From the NCBI RefSeq assembly GCF_000960475.2, contig NZ_JZDQ02000024.1, positions 34,558 to 98,557 of the forward strand: 64,000 nt of DNA, in the 5' to 3' direction. The DNA comes from Nocardioides luteus. Its GTDB lineage: Bacteria > Actinomycetota > Actinomycetes > Propionibacteriales > Nocardioidaceae. This document shows positions 16,363-23,399 of this stretch, in pieces; position 1 is the stretch's first letter; each line of letters opens with the position of its first letter. The notes beneath the pieces were generated by a model. The model saw only the letters and a list, made by a program, of their open reading frames with translations. It ran no database searches and was not told the DNA's origin. The translations under genes were made by a program, and so were the position numbers.

Positions 16363-17302
16363 CCAGACAGTGCTGGTGATGTCGGCGGTCGGCGACTCGA
16401 CCGCCGACATGGTGACCGCGGAGCTGAACGAACGGGAGGTTCCGGTGGCCCGGGTCGAACCGGCCGACTTCGGTCGCGAACTGAGCTTCACCAGCGTCAT
16501 CTCCGCCGGCGACCCACTCGCGGGGACGCTGGCCACAGCGTCGCGAACGGTGGATCTGGGGCAGGTCAGGTCGATCTACTGGCGGCGACCGGAGTGGCCT
16601 ACGTTCCCCGACCTGTCCGGACCCGATCTCACCTGGGCCAAGGCACAGATGCGACACGGGCTCGGCGGTGCCTTGGTGAGCCTGCCGGGGTGCGTGGCCG
16701 TGAACGACCCGCTGGCGGAGGAGGCAGCCGATTACAAGCCGCTGCAGTTGGCCGTTGCCTCCAGGTTCGGGTTCTCGGTGCCGCCGACACTGGTGTCGAA
16801 CCGGCGCGCAGACATCGAGGAGTTCATCACCGCCTACGGTCAGGTCATCCACAAGACGCTGCGCTGGACCGACTACCGCCGTGCCGAGGAAGGTCTATCG
16901 GTGTGGACCGAACCGGTCACCGTCGACGAGATCGACGACAGTGTCGGTTTGGTTCCGCACCTGTTCCAGGCCCGTGTGAACAAGGTCGCCGACCTGCGGG
17001 TGACCGTCGTCGGCGAGCAGGTATTCGGCGTCCGGATCGACTCAGATCTGCTCGACTGGCGACGCGATTATGGTTCGCTTACCTACACCGTGATCGACCT
17101 ACCCGACCGGCTGGTGAAGATGCTGCGTACGTATCTGGAGCACTTCCGGCTCGCGTTCGGCTGCTTCGACCTGTGTGTCGACGCCAAGGGCGACTATCAC
17201 TGGCTCGAGCTCAATCCGAACGGCGAATGGGGCTGGATCGCCGCCGAGACCGGCCTCCCGATCGCCGCCGCCTTCGCCGACCTTCTCCAAGGAGCATCAT
17301 GA
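16355..17302 (+). CDS. tgmB: ATP-grasp RiPP maturase (graspetide ligase)
   Basis: A 315-aa ATP-grasp ligase of the SAV_5884/TgmB type, predicted to activate acidic side chains of the precursor with ATP and join them to Thr/Ser (ester) or Lys (amide) side chains. Visible landmarks are the N-terminal domain with SIYWRRPEWPTFPDL, then NDPLAEEAADYKPLQL, the ATP-site lysine segment VIHKTLRWTDYRR, and the metal-binding C-terminal LELNPNGEWGWI. The GTG at 16355 overlaps the precursor stop by 8 nt and gives the normal length; GTG 16370 or ATG 16379 are weaker alternatives. Its stop overlaps the methyltransferase ATG by 4 bp. Confidence 0.9.
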   Translation: MTDQTVLVMSAVGDSTADMVTAELNEREVPVARVEPADFGRELSFTSVISAGDPLAGTLATASRTVDLGQVRSIYWRRPEWPTFPDLSGPDLTWAKAQMRHGLGGALVSLPGCVAVNDPLAEEAADYKPLQLAVASRFGFSVPPTLVSNRRADIEEFITAYGQVIHKTLRWTDYRRAEEGLSVWTEPVTVDEIDDSVGLVPHLFQARVNKVADLRVTVVGEQVFGVRIDSDLLDWRRDYGSLTYTVIDLPDRLVKMLRTYLEHFRLAFGCFDLCVDAKGDYHWLELNPNGEWGWIAAETGLPIAAAFADLLQGAS

Positions 17303-18465
17303 GCACCCACCGCACCAGGCTTGCCGACACATTGGCCCGCGACGGCCTGGTCCGGACCAGAGGTCTTCGTGACGCAGTGGCCACGGTGCCGCGCGAGCCT
17401 TTCCTCCGGCCGGGCGTGTTCTTGGCCGACGAGACTGGTCAGTGGGTGCCGACCAGCCCGGAGCAGGTCGGAGAGCAGGCCTGGACCGAGATCGCGTATC
17501 GCAACGACTCGCTCGTCACTCAGCTCGACGGTCACTTGACGGTCAACGATGTCGACGGGCCGCTGTGGGGTGACCCGACCTGCTCCTCAACGATCCCAGG
17601 GGTGGTCACCTCGATGATCGACGAGCTCGACCTCGACCACATGCCTGACGAGGGTCGCGTACTCGAGTTCGGCACCGGAACCGGCTACTCCACCGCACTG
17701 CTGGCCACTGTCCTTGGCGATCAGCGAGTCGCCAGCGTCGAGCTCGACCCCGACCTGGCCGCACGAGCCCACACAGCACTGGAGACCGTCGGCCTCCACC
17801 CCTCTACGGTCACGGGCGACGGCCTGGCAGGACACCCCGACGGTGGCCCGTACGACCGAGCGATCGCCACCTTCGCCGTCCGAGACATCCCGCACACCTG
17901 GATCGAGCAGGTACGACCGGGCGGGACCATCGTCGCCACCGTCGGCGTCTGGGCCTACGGGACTGGGCTCGCTCGACTCACCGTCGACGACGACGCAACG
18001 GCGACGGGACGTCTGGTGCGGACCTCGGCGTTCATGCCCGCCCGCGCCCAGGCCACTCGGTATCGGGACGACATGTTCACTCTCGCCGAGCGTGCCGACG
18101 GCGAACGAGACACGACGCTCGACCCTGAAGTGCTGGGGGCATGGATGCCGGCGCTGCTGATTCAACTGGCCCTTCCCCGCGTCCACCTGACTGCGGTGAC
18201 CTCCGACGACGGTGTCCGTGGCCCGGTCACCTATCTGGTCTCCGAGAACACCGCGTCGTTCGCCGAGATCGCCCCCGCCCCGATGGGATGGCATGTCCGG
18301 CAGGGCGGGCCTGTCGCGATCTGGGACACCGTCGAAGCCACGCTCTGCGCATGGACCAACGCCGGATCGCCCGGGATCGAGAGCGTCCAGGTTCGGGTCG
18401 ACCGGGAGGGAAGCACGTACTGGATCGGCAATGACCCCGCGCTGCGGTGGATGCATCCGGCGTGA
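17299..18465 (+). CDS. tgmC: PIMT-like methyltransferase of the ATP-grasp RiPP system
   Basis: A 388-aa protein whose first 220 residues resemble protein L-isoaspartyl O-methyltransferase, with the SAM motif VLEFGTGTGYSTALLA near residue 121 and the family loop LWGDPTCSSTIPGVV near 92. About 170 further residues form a C-terminal domain absent from housekeeping PIMT, as in the methyltransferases paired with TgmB ligases. In characterised graspetides such as fuscimiditide, the partner methylates an Asp of the ligated peptide, which then collapses to an aspartimide; that activity is inferred here. The ATG at 17299 follows GGAG and overlaps tgmB by 4 bp. A 257-bp gap with a tRNA-like remnant follows. 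Confidence 0.88.
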   Translation: MSTHRTRLADTLARDGLVRTRGLRDAVATVPREPFLRPGVFLADETGQWVPTSPEQVGEQAWTEIAYRNDSLVTQLDGHLTVNDVDGPLWGDPTCSSTIPGVVTSMIDELDLDHMPDEGRVLEFGTGTGYSTALLATVLGDQRVASVELDPDLAARAHTALETVGLHPSTVTGDGLAGHPDGGPYDRAIATFAVRDIPHTWIEQVRPGGTIVATVGVWAYGTGLARLTVDDDATATGRLVRTSAFMPARAQATRYRDDMFTLAERADGERDTTLDPEVLGAWMPALLIQLALPRVHLTAVTSDDGVRGPVTYLVSENTASFAEIAPAPMGWHVRQGGPVAIWDTVEATLCAWTNAGSPGIESVQVRVDREGSTYWIGNDPALRWMHPA

Positions 18466-18466
18466 C

Positions 18467-18515
18467 TCCCAGGTGTGACGGACGAAGGGTTCGAACTTTC
18501 GAAGCCAAAGCAGGT
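18467..18515 (-). repeat. Degenerate tRNA T-arm fragment (left edge of accessory segment)
   Basis: This 49-bp stretch matches 20831-20879 at about 37 positions, including GAAGG-N-TTCGAAC and TTCGAAG. Read on the minus strand it looks like a T-arm and 3' end of a tRNA (GTTCGAA in the loop, a 5-bp stem with one wobble). It begins 2 bp after the tgmC stop. It is best explained as an eroded attachment site or tRNA remnant marking one edge of a 2.3-kb insertion. Confidence 0.45.
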
Positions 18516-18722
18516 GGACATACTGAGCGCCGGATACGTCACCCTGACCTGCCCAAACTCCTGAATCTCCGTGCCAGCGTACGCGTCCCGGAGGTCGGGC
18601 GCCCAGTTCGGCCAACATCGCAGGGGCGGCACGACCCCTTGCAAGGGCGAGCCTCCACAATTTGCGGTACGCGGCTCAGTTGTTGCCTCTAGGAAAGGAC
18701 GGCCAGCAACTACGTTCGCCCC

Positions 18723-19889
18723 GTGACGGATGCCGCGCCCTCGGAAGCCAGCATGACTGGTGAAGATCCCCGATTCGCCTACTTCTCTCTCATCGGGGAT
18801 AGGTTCGATGCTCCCGGGATGCCAGCCGAATCGGCGCGCGAAATCGGATACTTTCGCGAAGCCATCGTCACCATGGCCCGGCAGATCTACCTGGACCTCA
18901 ATCCAGACCGCAGCCGCGTCCCGGCTGGGTTCGACCAGGCATTCGACCTTCGACTCACCACTGTCGAGGAAGGCAGCGCTCGCCCTCAGCTTGCCCTCCA
19001 CCGTCCACGCACGCGCCGCATCAACGATCCTGAATGGCATGAGTGGACGGGGATCTATGCCGCCGCCCGTGATGCGGTCACGTCGACGCTCGGCTTAGTT
19101 GGCGCCACGGGCACAGTTCCACCAGGCCTATCGACGAACACGCGCAGGGCTCTCAAACGGATCGGGACAAGCCTCGAACCCACAGAGCAAATCGATCTCG
19201 GGCACCCTACCGACGCAAAGCGCCGGGCGACCCTCACTGAATCCACCCGCCAAGTCCTGGCCGACATCGAGGATGTGCTGCCCACACCGGTTGAGCACAC
19301 ACTGATGGGAGTCATTACCGAGTACGACGGAGCGAGCCTATCGTTCACTCTCCGGACGGAGCAGGGCCTGTCGACCTGCGTTCTGGAGAGATTCAACAGT
19401 CAGCTCGCCAAACGTGCCCGAGACGTGCTAGCACTCGACGGTGTCACCGCCCCCGATGTGTCAGTCGTAGGTGAGACACTGGACAGAGAGCGCAAGTCGG
19501 TCCATCTTTTCAATGTCACTGCCATCGAAATAGTGCGCTCTTTTGAAGAGAAAGTCCTGGTCAAGCGCGTGGAGCGACTCACGGAACTGGAAGATGGGTG
19601 GTGGGGGCCCAACAGCGAGCCCCCAGCCCCAGCCGTGCTTGATCGCATCCAACTGGTCATCGAACCGTTGGCAAGCGCAGGGATCCCGATCGACTTCATC
19701 CCCTCCCCGGACGGCGCCGTAGTCATCGAGTGGATACGCGGCGAGGTTGAGTTCAGTGCGAATCTGCAACCGGACGGCGCAATGATCCTTATTTCCGACA
19801 ACACCAAGACCGACGAGCTACACGAGGCGGAAGTGGACTTCGAGCCGGCGACACTCGTTGACTTTCTCAATCAGGGGGAACTGCCTTGA
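18723..19889 (+). CDS. Hypothetical protein, first gene of an unknown two-gene cassette
   Basis: I do not recognise this 388-aa protein. It starts with GTG at 18723. Residues 1-110 include an alpha/beta region (DPRFAYFSLIGDRFDAPG). A helical region follows around 150-185, and then a domain around residues 195-260 (TLMGVITEYDGASLSFTLRT, VSVVGETLDRERKSVHLFNV), which looks like a small beta-barrel. The end is acidic. No signal peptide or membrane helix is seen. It overlaps the next gene by 4 bp. Base composition is visibly less GC-rich than the flanking operons and codon choice is less biased, in keeping with recent transfer. It may be the effector or sensor half of a mobile two-gene system; this is a guess. 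Confidence 0.75.
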   Translation: MTDAAPSEASMTGEDPRFAYFSLIGDRFDAPGMPAESAREIGYFREAIVTMARQIYLDLNPDRSRVPAGFDQAFDLRLTTVEEGSARPQLALHRPRTRRINDPEWHEWTGIYAAARDAVTSTLGLVGATGTVPPGLSTNTRRALKRIGTSLEPTEQIDLGHPTDAKRRATLTESTRQVLADIEDVLPTPVEHTLMGVITEYDGASLSFTLRTEQGLSTCVLERFNSQLAKRARDVLALDGVTAPDVSVVGETLDRERKSVHLFNVTAIEIVRSFEEKVLVKRVERLTELEDGWWGPNSEPPAPAVLDRIQLVIEPLASAGIPIDFIPSPDGAVVIEWIRGEVEFSANLQPDGAMILISDNTKTDELHEAEVDFEPATLVDFLNQGELP

Positions 19890-20314
19890 CCGATCCGATC
19901 CGACTGACAGACTCGACCGAGGTTCTCCTCAGACAAGTTCACCCTGCCCACTGCACAGCCGATGGATCCATCAGCACCGGAGCCTTCAGCCCGTCCAAGC
20001 GCGACGCGGGCATGCTCTCCACAATGAGAAGCGCGGTCGGCGCGGCTGCCGCACATCAGAGGTGGGTCAGTGCTGGATACGAGTCCATCGGTACCTACGG
20101 GGTCTCGGTTGAGGAGATCGATGAGATCGAAGTCGTCCTGGACGATGGGAGGACCTGCGCGCTCCAGGCGCTGGACGACGCTGACCACATCGAGGTCGAC
20201 GATCACGCGTCCATCGACTTCACCGAGATGCCATCGAATGGGAAAATCCGTCAAGCTGCACGAAAGGTTCGGGACGCCGCCATCAAACGAGGGATCCTCT
20301 ACCCGCAGGGCTGA
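19886..20314 (+). CDS. Hypothetical protein with LLRQVHP motif, second gene of the cassette
   Basis: A 142-aa protein that overlaps the upstream gene by 4 bp (TTGACC start context; the frame begins TDPIRLTDSTEVLLRQVHP). Its pattern LLRQVHP, then AFSPSKRDAGMLS, then a conserved tail (ASIDFTEMPSNGKIRQAARK) is one I have seen in short uncharacterised proteins from many bacteria that occur in small mobile cassettes. No function is known to me. It has no signal peptide or membrane segment. Possible roles are immunity protein, antitoxin or partner subunit, by analogy with other two-gene cassettes only. Confidence 0.72.
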   Translation: MTDPIRLTDSTEVLLRQVHPAHCTADGSISTGAFSPSKRDAGMLSTMRSAVGAAAAHQRWVSAGYESIGTYGVSVEEIDEIEVVLDDGRTCALQALDDADHIEVDDHASIDFTEMPSNGKIRQAARKVRDAAIKRGILYPQG

Positions 20315-20464
20315 TCCGGACGACGGCGAAGGCAGCTTACCTGGCCTCGCACCGGCCACGCGGGATGGGGATGGCGGTCGCGAACTGGCCTCGCGGATGT
20401 GCGCTGCATCGACCGACGACTACGTCACATGCGGTTCTAGGCCGTGCCCGGTGAGGAGGCGGAG

Positions 20465-20692
20465 TCACCGCCGCGAGCTTCGCCATCTGCGCCATCGGCG
20501 CCATACGTCTACAGCGAAGGTGAAGGACCCGAATCCGAAGACGACTGCAAGGACGGTGTCGCCGGAGAATGCAAAGAGGAAACAGAAGGCACCTAGGGTG
20601 ACGAGGGCAATAGCCTGGACAGTTGCCATGGCTAGGCCGGCCATCCTGCTGAGCGGGTCCGAACTCTCAGTTGTCATGGATCGATCGTCCAT
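20465..20692 (-). CDS. Small two-helix membrane protein
   Basis: A likely 75-aa protein with two membrane helices (MATVQAIALVTLGAFCFLFA and TVLAVVFGFGSFTFAVDVW) and a very basic end (WRRWRRWRSSRR). Starts at 20692 (MDDRSMTTESSD) or 20677 (MTTESSD) are both possible; no strong ribosome-binding site decides between them. The open frame extends further upstream, but those residues include tRNA-like and terminator DNA and are not credible coding sequence. It sits alone between the two-gene cassette and the tRNA remnant. No function can be assigned. Confidence 0.5.
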   Translation of the reverse strand: MDDRSMTTESSDPLSRMAGLAMATVQAIALVTLGAFCFLFAFSGDTVLAVVFGFGSFTFAVDVWRRWRRWRSSRR

Positions 20693-20786
20693 CGTCTGCC
20701 CAGAGTCGAGGGCCGGAATCGCGGACGCGTATCGGACGTGAATACCGGCAGACAGTGGGCTATGGCTGGACACAGCCGAACAAGCC

Positions 20787-20830
20787 AAACACCTCAGTGG
20801 CCAACGTTTCCGCTGGCCACTGAGGTGTTT
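20787..20830 (-). terminator. Strong hairpin downstream of the tRNA-Tyr remnant
   Basis: AAACACCTCAGTGGCCA (20787-20803) and TGGCCACTGAGGTGTTT (20814-20830) form a perfect 17-bp stem with a 10-nt loop. On the minus strand it lies directly after the tRNA-like sequence, where a tRNA terminator belongs, and its 3' arm ends in three bases that read TTT. Confidence 0.85.
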
Positions 20831-20840
20831 CCCCAGGCGT

Positions 20841-20908
20841 GGCAGGTGAAGGATTCGAACCTTCGAAGGCAAAGCCGCCGGATTTACAGTTCGTTTCCAT
20901 TGGGAACG
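20841..20908 (-). other. tRNA-Tyr remnant (not a functional tRNA)
   Basis: Read on the minus strand this carries a GTA anticodon in ACTGTAAAT, a variable arm, an intact T-arm (GAAGG TTCGAAT CCTTC) and the 3' acceptor strand ACCTGCC. Part of the D-arm is recognisable (CCAATGG). The anticodon stem has mismatches, and no 5' strand GGCAGGT is present to pair with the acceptor. It is therefore a 3' remnant, as left at an attachment site by an integrated element. A complete tRNA-Tyr was not found in the window. Confidence 0.65.
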
Positions 20909-20973
20909 ATCGGGGATGAACGAGCCCCTGGCCGGAGGGAAACCGGTCAGGGCCCGAGCACTGGGGCAGCGGG

Positions 20974-22239
20974 TCAGCGGCCGAGCTGCTCGATGATGCG
21001 CGCAATCTCGGCGAAACCGCGGCTGCGGGCATGCTCGAGCGGCGTGACGCCGTCGCGGTCGGCGATGCTCGGATCGGCGCCGTGCTCGAGCAGGCTGCGG
21101 ACGATGCGCTGCCAGGGCTCGGATCCCTCGCCCAGGATCACCGCCTCGAGGAGGGCGGTCCAGCCGAGGTCGTTGACGTGGTTGACGTCGATCTCGGTGC
21201 GAACGACCCGCTCCACGTAGTCCGCGTGGCCGCGCTCGCTGGCCGGGATGATCGAGACGCCGCCGTAGCGGTTGCGAACGGTCAGGTCGGGGTCGGCGGT
21301 GAGCAGCAGCTCGGCCATCGGCACGCTCCCGGTGACGCCGGTGACCAGCCAGGGGGTGTCGTGCTGGCCGTCGAGGGCGTCCGGGTCGGCTCCCAGGTGG
21401 ACGAGCAGTCGGGCCGTGGAGAGGTGGTCGTCGGTGACCGCGAGCAGCAGCGGCGTACGCCGGTTGCCGTCGCGTGCCTCCAGGTCGGCGCCGCCGCGGA
21501 GGGCCGCCGCGGCCGCGTCGGCGTCACCCGCTGAAGCGGCACGCAGGAGCTGGGCATCACTGTCGGCGACCTCGGATGAAGCAGTACGCAGCGTCGACGC
21601 GATCGCGTCGAACCCGCGCTCCTCGGCGTGCTCGAGGGCGGTCTTCCCGTCCCGGCCCGCCTTGACCGAGATGTCCACACCGGCCGCGACCAGCACCCGC
21701 ACCGTGTCGGCGGCGTCCGGCCCGTCGTCACCCAGGACGATCGCCTCGTGCAGCGCGGTCCAGCCGAGGTTGTTGACGTGGTCGAGGTCGATGCCGGCCT
21801 GCACCAGGCGCCCCACGACGTCGGCGTGTCCACGTTCGGCCGCACGGATCAGCGCGGTGCCGTCGTAGGAGTCCTTCGCGTTGATCTCGGCACCGTTGCG
21901 CAGGGTCAGGTCGAGCAGGTCGACGTAGCCCTCGCTCGCGGCGATGAGGTAGGCGCTCTGCTGGGTGTCGTCGGCGTAGTTCACGTCCGCACCGGCCCGG
22001 ACCAGCTCACGGGCGCGGGCGACGTCGTTGTCCCACGCCGCCTTGATCAGCTGCTCGTTCATCCGCTGTCGCTCCTCGGGGTCGGGGGTGTTCGTCGGTG
22101 CCTCGGGCGCGGACGCCGAGCCCGAGGAAGAGGCCGTCGGCGACGGTGGGGTGGTCTTCGACGGCGCCGCGGCGCAGCCTGCCAGAAGCACGGCCAGCGC
22201 CGCGGCGGCCATCGACCACCGCAGGTGGAAAGCGGTCAT
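20974..22239 (-). CDS. Ankyrin-repeat lipoprotein
   Basis: A 421-aa exported lipoprotein. The signal peptide ends in the lipobox LLAGC (Cys22), followed by a Pro/Ser/Thr linker to about residue 55. The rest is about ten ankyrin repeats. The repeats fall into two similar halves: RGHADVVGRLVQAGIDLDHV with NLGWTALHEAIVLGDD in the first, and RGHADYVERVVRTEIDVNHV with DLGWTALLEAVILGEG in the second, showing an internal duplication. It overlaps the upstream beta-propeller gene by 4 bp, so both act together outside the membrane. Ankyrin repeats bind proteins; the partner may be the propeller protein itself, which is inference. Confidence 0.88.
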   Translation of the reverse strand: MTAFHLRWSMAAAALAVLLAGCAAAPSKTTPPSPTASSSGSASAPEAPTNTPDPEERQRMNEQLIKAAWDNDVARARELVRAGADVNYADDTQQSAYLIAASEGYVDLLDLTLRNGAEINAKDSYDGTALIRAAERGHADVVGRLVQAGIDLDHVNNLGWTALHEAIVLGDDGPDAADTVRVLVAAGVDISVKAGRDGKTALEHAEERGFDAIASTLRTASSEVADSDAQLLRAASAGDADAAAAALRGGADLEARDGNRRTPLLLAVTDDHLSTARLLVHLGADPDALDGQHDTPWLVTGVTGSVPMAELLLTADPDLTVRNRYGGVSIIPASERGHADYVERVVRTEIDVNHVNDLGWTALLEAVILGEGSEPWQRIVRSLLEHGADPSIADRDGVTPLEHARSRGFAEIARIIEQLGR

Positions 22240-23225
22240 CGCGGCATCCGCGCGGTGACGATCTCGTACGGCCCCTGCGCGGTCTGCTCGTCGAAGTGGC
22301 TGTCGACCAGCAGCATCCGGCCGTCGAGCAGCTTGCCGGTCGTGAAGACGCGGTCCGGGTCGGTCGCCCGCGACGAGATGTGGTCGGCGGAGGTCGCGGA
22401 GCGGTTCAGCTCCAGGTGCACGATCTGCTTGTCGAAGTTGCGGATCACGGCGAGGTCGCGGCCCTTCCGGACGAGACCGTCGGCGTTGCGCAGGTCGGCG
22501 CCGTCGGTGTCGATCGCGCTGACCTCACCGGTCGCGACGGAGAAGCGCCACAGCCGGCCGGTGTTGCCCTGGGCGACCACGAACGCCGAGCCGTCGGTGC
22601 TCAGCACGATGCCACCGAGGTTGAAGCCCTCCTCGCGGGTGATCAGCGAGCTGCCGTCGGCCCACTCGGTCGCCTCCCAGCCGTCGGTGCCCTCGGCGAC
22701 CCGGATGATCGTGGGGTCGTTGGAGTTGGTGAAGTACGCAGCCCCGTCGGGCCCGATCGCCACGTCGTTCAGGAACGCGTCGTTGTCGGGGACGCGAAGC
22801 GCCGCCAGCAGCTCGCCCTCGGGGCTGTAGACCCACAGGTCGGGGCGGTCGTTGCCGGTGCCGTTGGGGCCGCCGGCGATGTAGATCCGGCCCTCGTCGT
22901 CGACGGTGATGCCGCGAGCGGTGTAGCGGCCGTCGGTGCCGTCGCCGGCCAGCCACTCCTCGGCCTGGGCCCGGTCGGCGCTGCCGCGCTGGATCTCGCC
23001 GCCGGTGACCTCGCTGACGTAGAACGTCCCGGACTCCTGGTCCACACCGATTCCCTCGAACTTCGAGCCGCCCTGGGCCGAGGGGTCACCCTCGAGCAGG
23101 TAGCCGGTCGGGCGACCCTCCGCGGCGTTGGCCGCGGTGCCCGTGCCGAGGGCGGTGACGGACAGGGTGGCCGAGGCGGCGATGCCGGCGAGCCCGGCGA
23201 GGGCGGCGATTCGGGACGTACGCAT
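22236..23225 (-). CDS. Secreted SMP-30/NHL-like beta-propeller protein
   Basis: A 329-aa protein with a signal peptide (MRTSRIAALAGLAGIAASAT, mature part from about residue 35) and repeating propeller blades (GIGVDQESGTFYVSEVTGGE, GITVDDEGRIYIAGGPNG, DVAIGPDGAAYFTNSND, GIVLSTDGSAFVVAQGN). It resembles SMP-30/gluconolactonase-like or ScyD-type propellers, but no hydrolytic activity can be claimed. The ATG at 23225 is preceded by GAGGAG; the open frame upstream of it is not used. Divergent from the sensor kinase gene across 174 bp that contain two GGATAGCCG copies (about 23321 and 23345). Confidence 0.85.
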   Translation of the reverse strand: MRTSRIAALAGLAGIAASATLSVTALGTGTAANAAEGRPTGYLLEGDPSAQGGSKFEGIGVDQESGTFYVSEVTGGEIQRGSADRAQAEEWLAGDGTDGRYTARGITVDDEGRIYIAGGPNGTGNDRPDLWVYSPEGELLAALRVPDNDAFLNDVAIGPDGAAYFTNSNDPTIIRVAEGTDGWEATEWADGSSLITREEGFNLGGIVLSTDGSAFVVAQGNTGRLWRFSVATGEVSAIDTDGADLRNADGLVRKGRDLAVIRNFDKQIVHLELNRSATSADHISSRATDPDRVFTTGKLLDGRMLLVDSHFDEQTAQGPYEIVTARMPR

Positions 23226-23399
23226 GGTGGTTCTCCTCAGATGTTCAGTCCGGTTGTCGAGCTGATGCATCAACCATCGCTGTCAGCACGGGGCCCGGAC
23301 ATCGGGAGACCGGCGACGTCTGGATAGCCGTCCGGCGACACTCCGGATAGCCGATCGGATGATGCCGGGACCCCGTGACCGGCCTAGCCTGGAACGACC

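Noticed and set aside
17299..18465. Housekeeping protein-repair methyltransferase (Pcm).
   Set aside because: It carries an extra C-terminal domain of about 170 residues and is fused by overlap to the ATP-grasp ligase gene.
18467..20908. Integrase or transposase of the presumed integrated element.
   Set aside because: No tyrosine recombinase, serine recombinase or transposase motif was seen in this segment or elsewhere in the window; the element, if real, is a remnant.
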